Below are positions 63,373 to 64,000 of a stretch of 64,000 bases of DNA, in pieces. Source of the stretch: Endozoicomonas acroporae (GTDB lineage Bacteria > Pseudomonadota > Gammaproteobacteria > Pseudomonadales > Endozoicomonadaceae); NCBI RefSeq assembly GCF_002864045.1, contig NZ_PJPV01000003.1, positions 1-64,000 on the forward strand. The letters are read 5' to 3'. Both the position numbers and the translations under genes were made by a program. The stretch's first letter is position 1, and every line of letters starts with the position of its first letter. The notes beneath the pieces are model-generated. The model had not been told where the DNA came from, searched no databases, and was given only the letters and a program-made list of their open reading frames with translations.

Positions 63373-64000
63373 TTGTCGCAGACGTTAAAAGCCACAGATA
63401 TTTTGGCCACGGGCCTGATGACCTTTGCGCTCTTTCTGGGCGCAGGAAATATTATCTTTCCTCCATTTCTGGGTCATATGGCGGGCACTGAGCTGATGAT
63501 TGCGATGCTGGGATTTCTGCTTACTGGAGTAGGCCTGCCGCTGCTGGGTGTGCTTGCCTGTGCTCGTGTCGGCGGTGGTCTGGAAAAGCTGACTACCATT
63601 TTCCCGGCAAAAATCGCCTTAACTTTTGCTGTTGTTCTGTTTCTGGCTATCGGTCCTTTGTTTGCCGCGCCCAGGACCGCCGTTGTTTCTTATGAGCTGG
63701 GTCTTCTGCCGTTTATTGGTGAGTCCGGTGCGGTTTCGCTGGCGCTGTTTTCCATAACGTTTTTTGCTGTTGCGCTGTATCTGGCACTGTTTCCGGGCAG
63801 GTTGGTTGAGACGGTGGGTAAAGTGATCACTCCGCTACTGATGGGTGTTCTGGTGATTATTGCCGTTGGTGCTTTGCTTTTTCCCCAGGGAGACGCTGGT
63901 GCTGCCACCGAGTCCATGATCAGTCAGGGCTTCTTTAATGGTTTCCGCGAGGGTTACCAGACCATGGATACCCTCGGGGCGCTGGTATTTGGCGTGGTCA
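63373..64000 (+). CDS. brnQ: Branched-chain amino acid transporter BrnQ, partial
   Basis: The 209 residues present show the LIVCS family start: LKATDILATGLMTFALFLGA, GNIIFPPFLGHMAG, GPLFAAPRTAVVSYELGLLP and GYQTMDTLGALVFGVV. It imports leucine, isoleucine and valine with sodium. The gene runs past the window end. A TTG six to seven bases after AGGGGA is chosen as start; an in-frame ATG at 63274 would add 33 residues without family similarity. Confidence 0.9.
   Translation, partial: MSQTLKATDILATGLMTFALFLGAGNIIFPPFLGHMAGTELMIAMLGFLLTGVGLPLLGVLACARVGGGLEKLTTIFPAKIALTFAVVLFLAIGPLFAAPRTAVVSYELGLLPFIGESGAVSLALFSITFFAVALYLALFPGRLVETVGKVITPLLMGVLVIIAVGALLFPQGDAGAATESMISQGFFNGFREGYQTMDTLGALVFGVV

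Noticed and set aside
1..64000. CRISPR arrays, rRNA genes or prophage
   Set aside because: No regularly spaced repeats, no rRNA-like sequence and no phage structural genes were seen on either strand.

Overview
The window reads as chromosome of a marine, host-associated gammaproteobacterium. The housekeeping order (hemA, prfA and prmC facing a TPR lipoprotein gene, lolB, ispE, tRNA-Gln, prs, rplY, pth, ychF; holD-like next to rimI; leuA; hemH; nhaA) is that of Oceanospirillales/Pseudomonadales-type genomes. The scattered type III secretion (T3SS) genes and a serpin suggest Endozoicomonadaceae. That placement is an inference from gene content, not from a search.

Layout. 1-8.8 kb is an accessory region: an IS30-type transposase tail, an HPt protein, a DUF1631/PilZ-like protein, a MITE-like inverted repeat, two small unknown genes, yhcC, a frameshifted BrnA-like antitoxin, a 569-aa serpin, a GNAT acetyltransferase and a decayed oxidoreductase fragment beside a long hairpin. 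8.7-14.0 kb is a partial T3SS locus: sctX-like, sctY-like and sctV on the minus strand, divergent from a secretin gene sctC whose product carries a LysM domain. 14.1-15.0 kb is yvcK. 15.0-35.0 kb is an exopolysaccharide locus. Two minus-strand operons encode the priming sugar transferase, glycosyltransferases, chain-length regulator, flippase, polymerase, acyltransferase and an EAL protein. A plus-strand operon encodes a STAS protein, a lipoprotein, a seven-repeat SLBB export protein and a degenerate CpsD-like ATPase. A SanA-like protein and an exported GT-B-like protein follow.

35-64 kb is mainly core genome: trmA, a GIY-YIG protein, rimI, holD-like, leuA with a leucine-run leader peptide, hemH, nhaA, prmC-prfA-hemA, lolB-ispE-tRNA-prs-rplY-pth, ddl, trpR with a palindromic operator followed by an aromatic amino acid permease, ychF, a Met-Gln-Met-Gln tRNA array, a TSUP permease, cardiolipin synthase and the start of brnQ. 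Small non-core genes interrupt this conserved order at lolB/ispE and at pth/ychF.

How the parts fit together. SctC would form the outer-membrane ring and SctV the export gate, with the SctX/SctY pair helping early export. The needle, ATPase and translocon genes are not in this window and must lie elsewhere. The serpin has no signal peptide, has an Arg at the predicted P1 site and lies about 1.8 kb from sctV, so it is a good candidate for a secreted inhibitor of host proteases. The polysaccharide locus looks Wzx/Wzy-dependent, with c-di-GMP (EAL) and STAS regulators at its centre.
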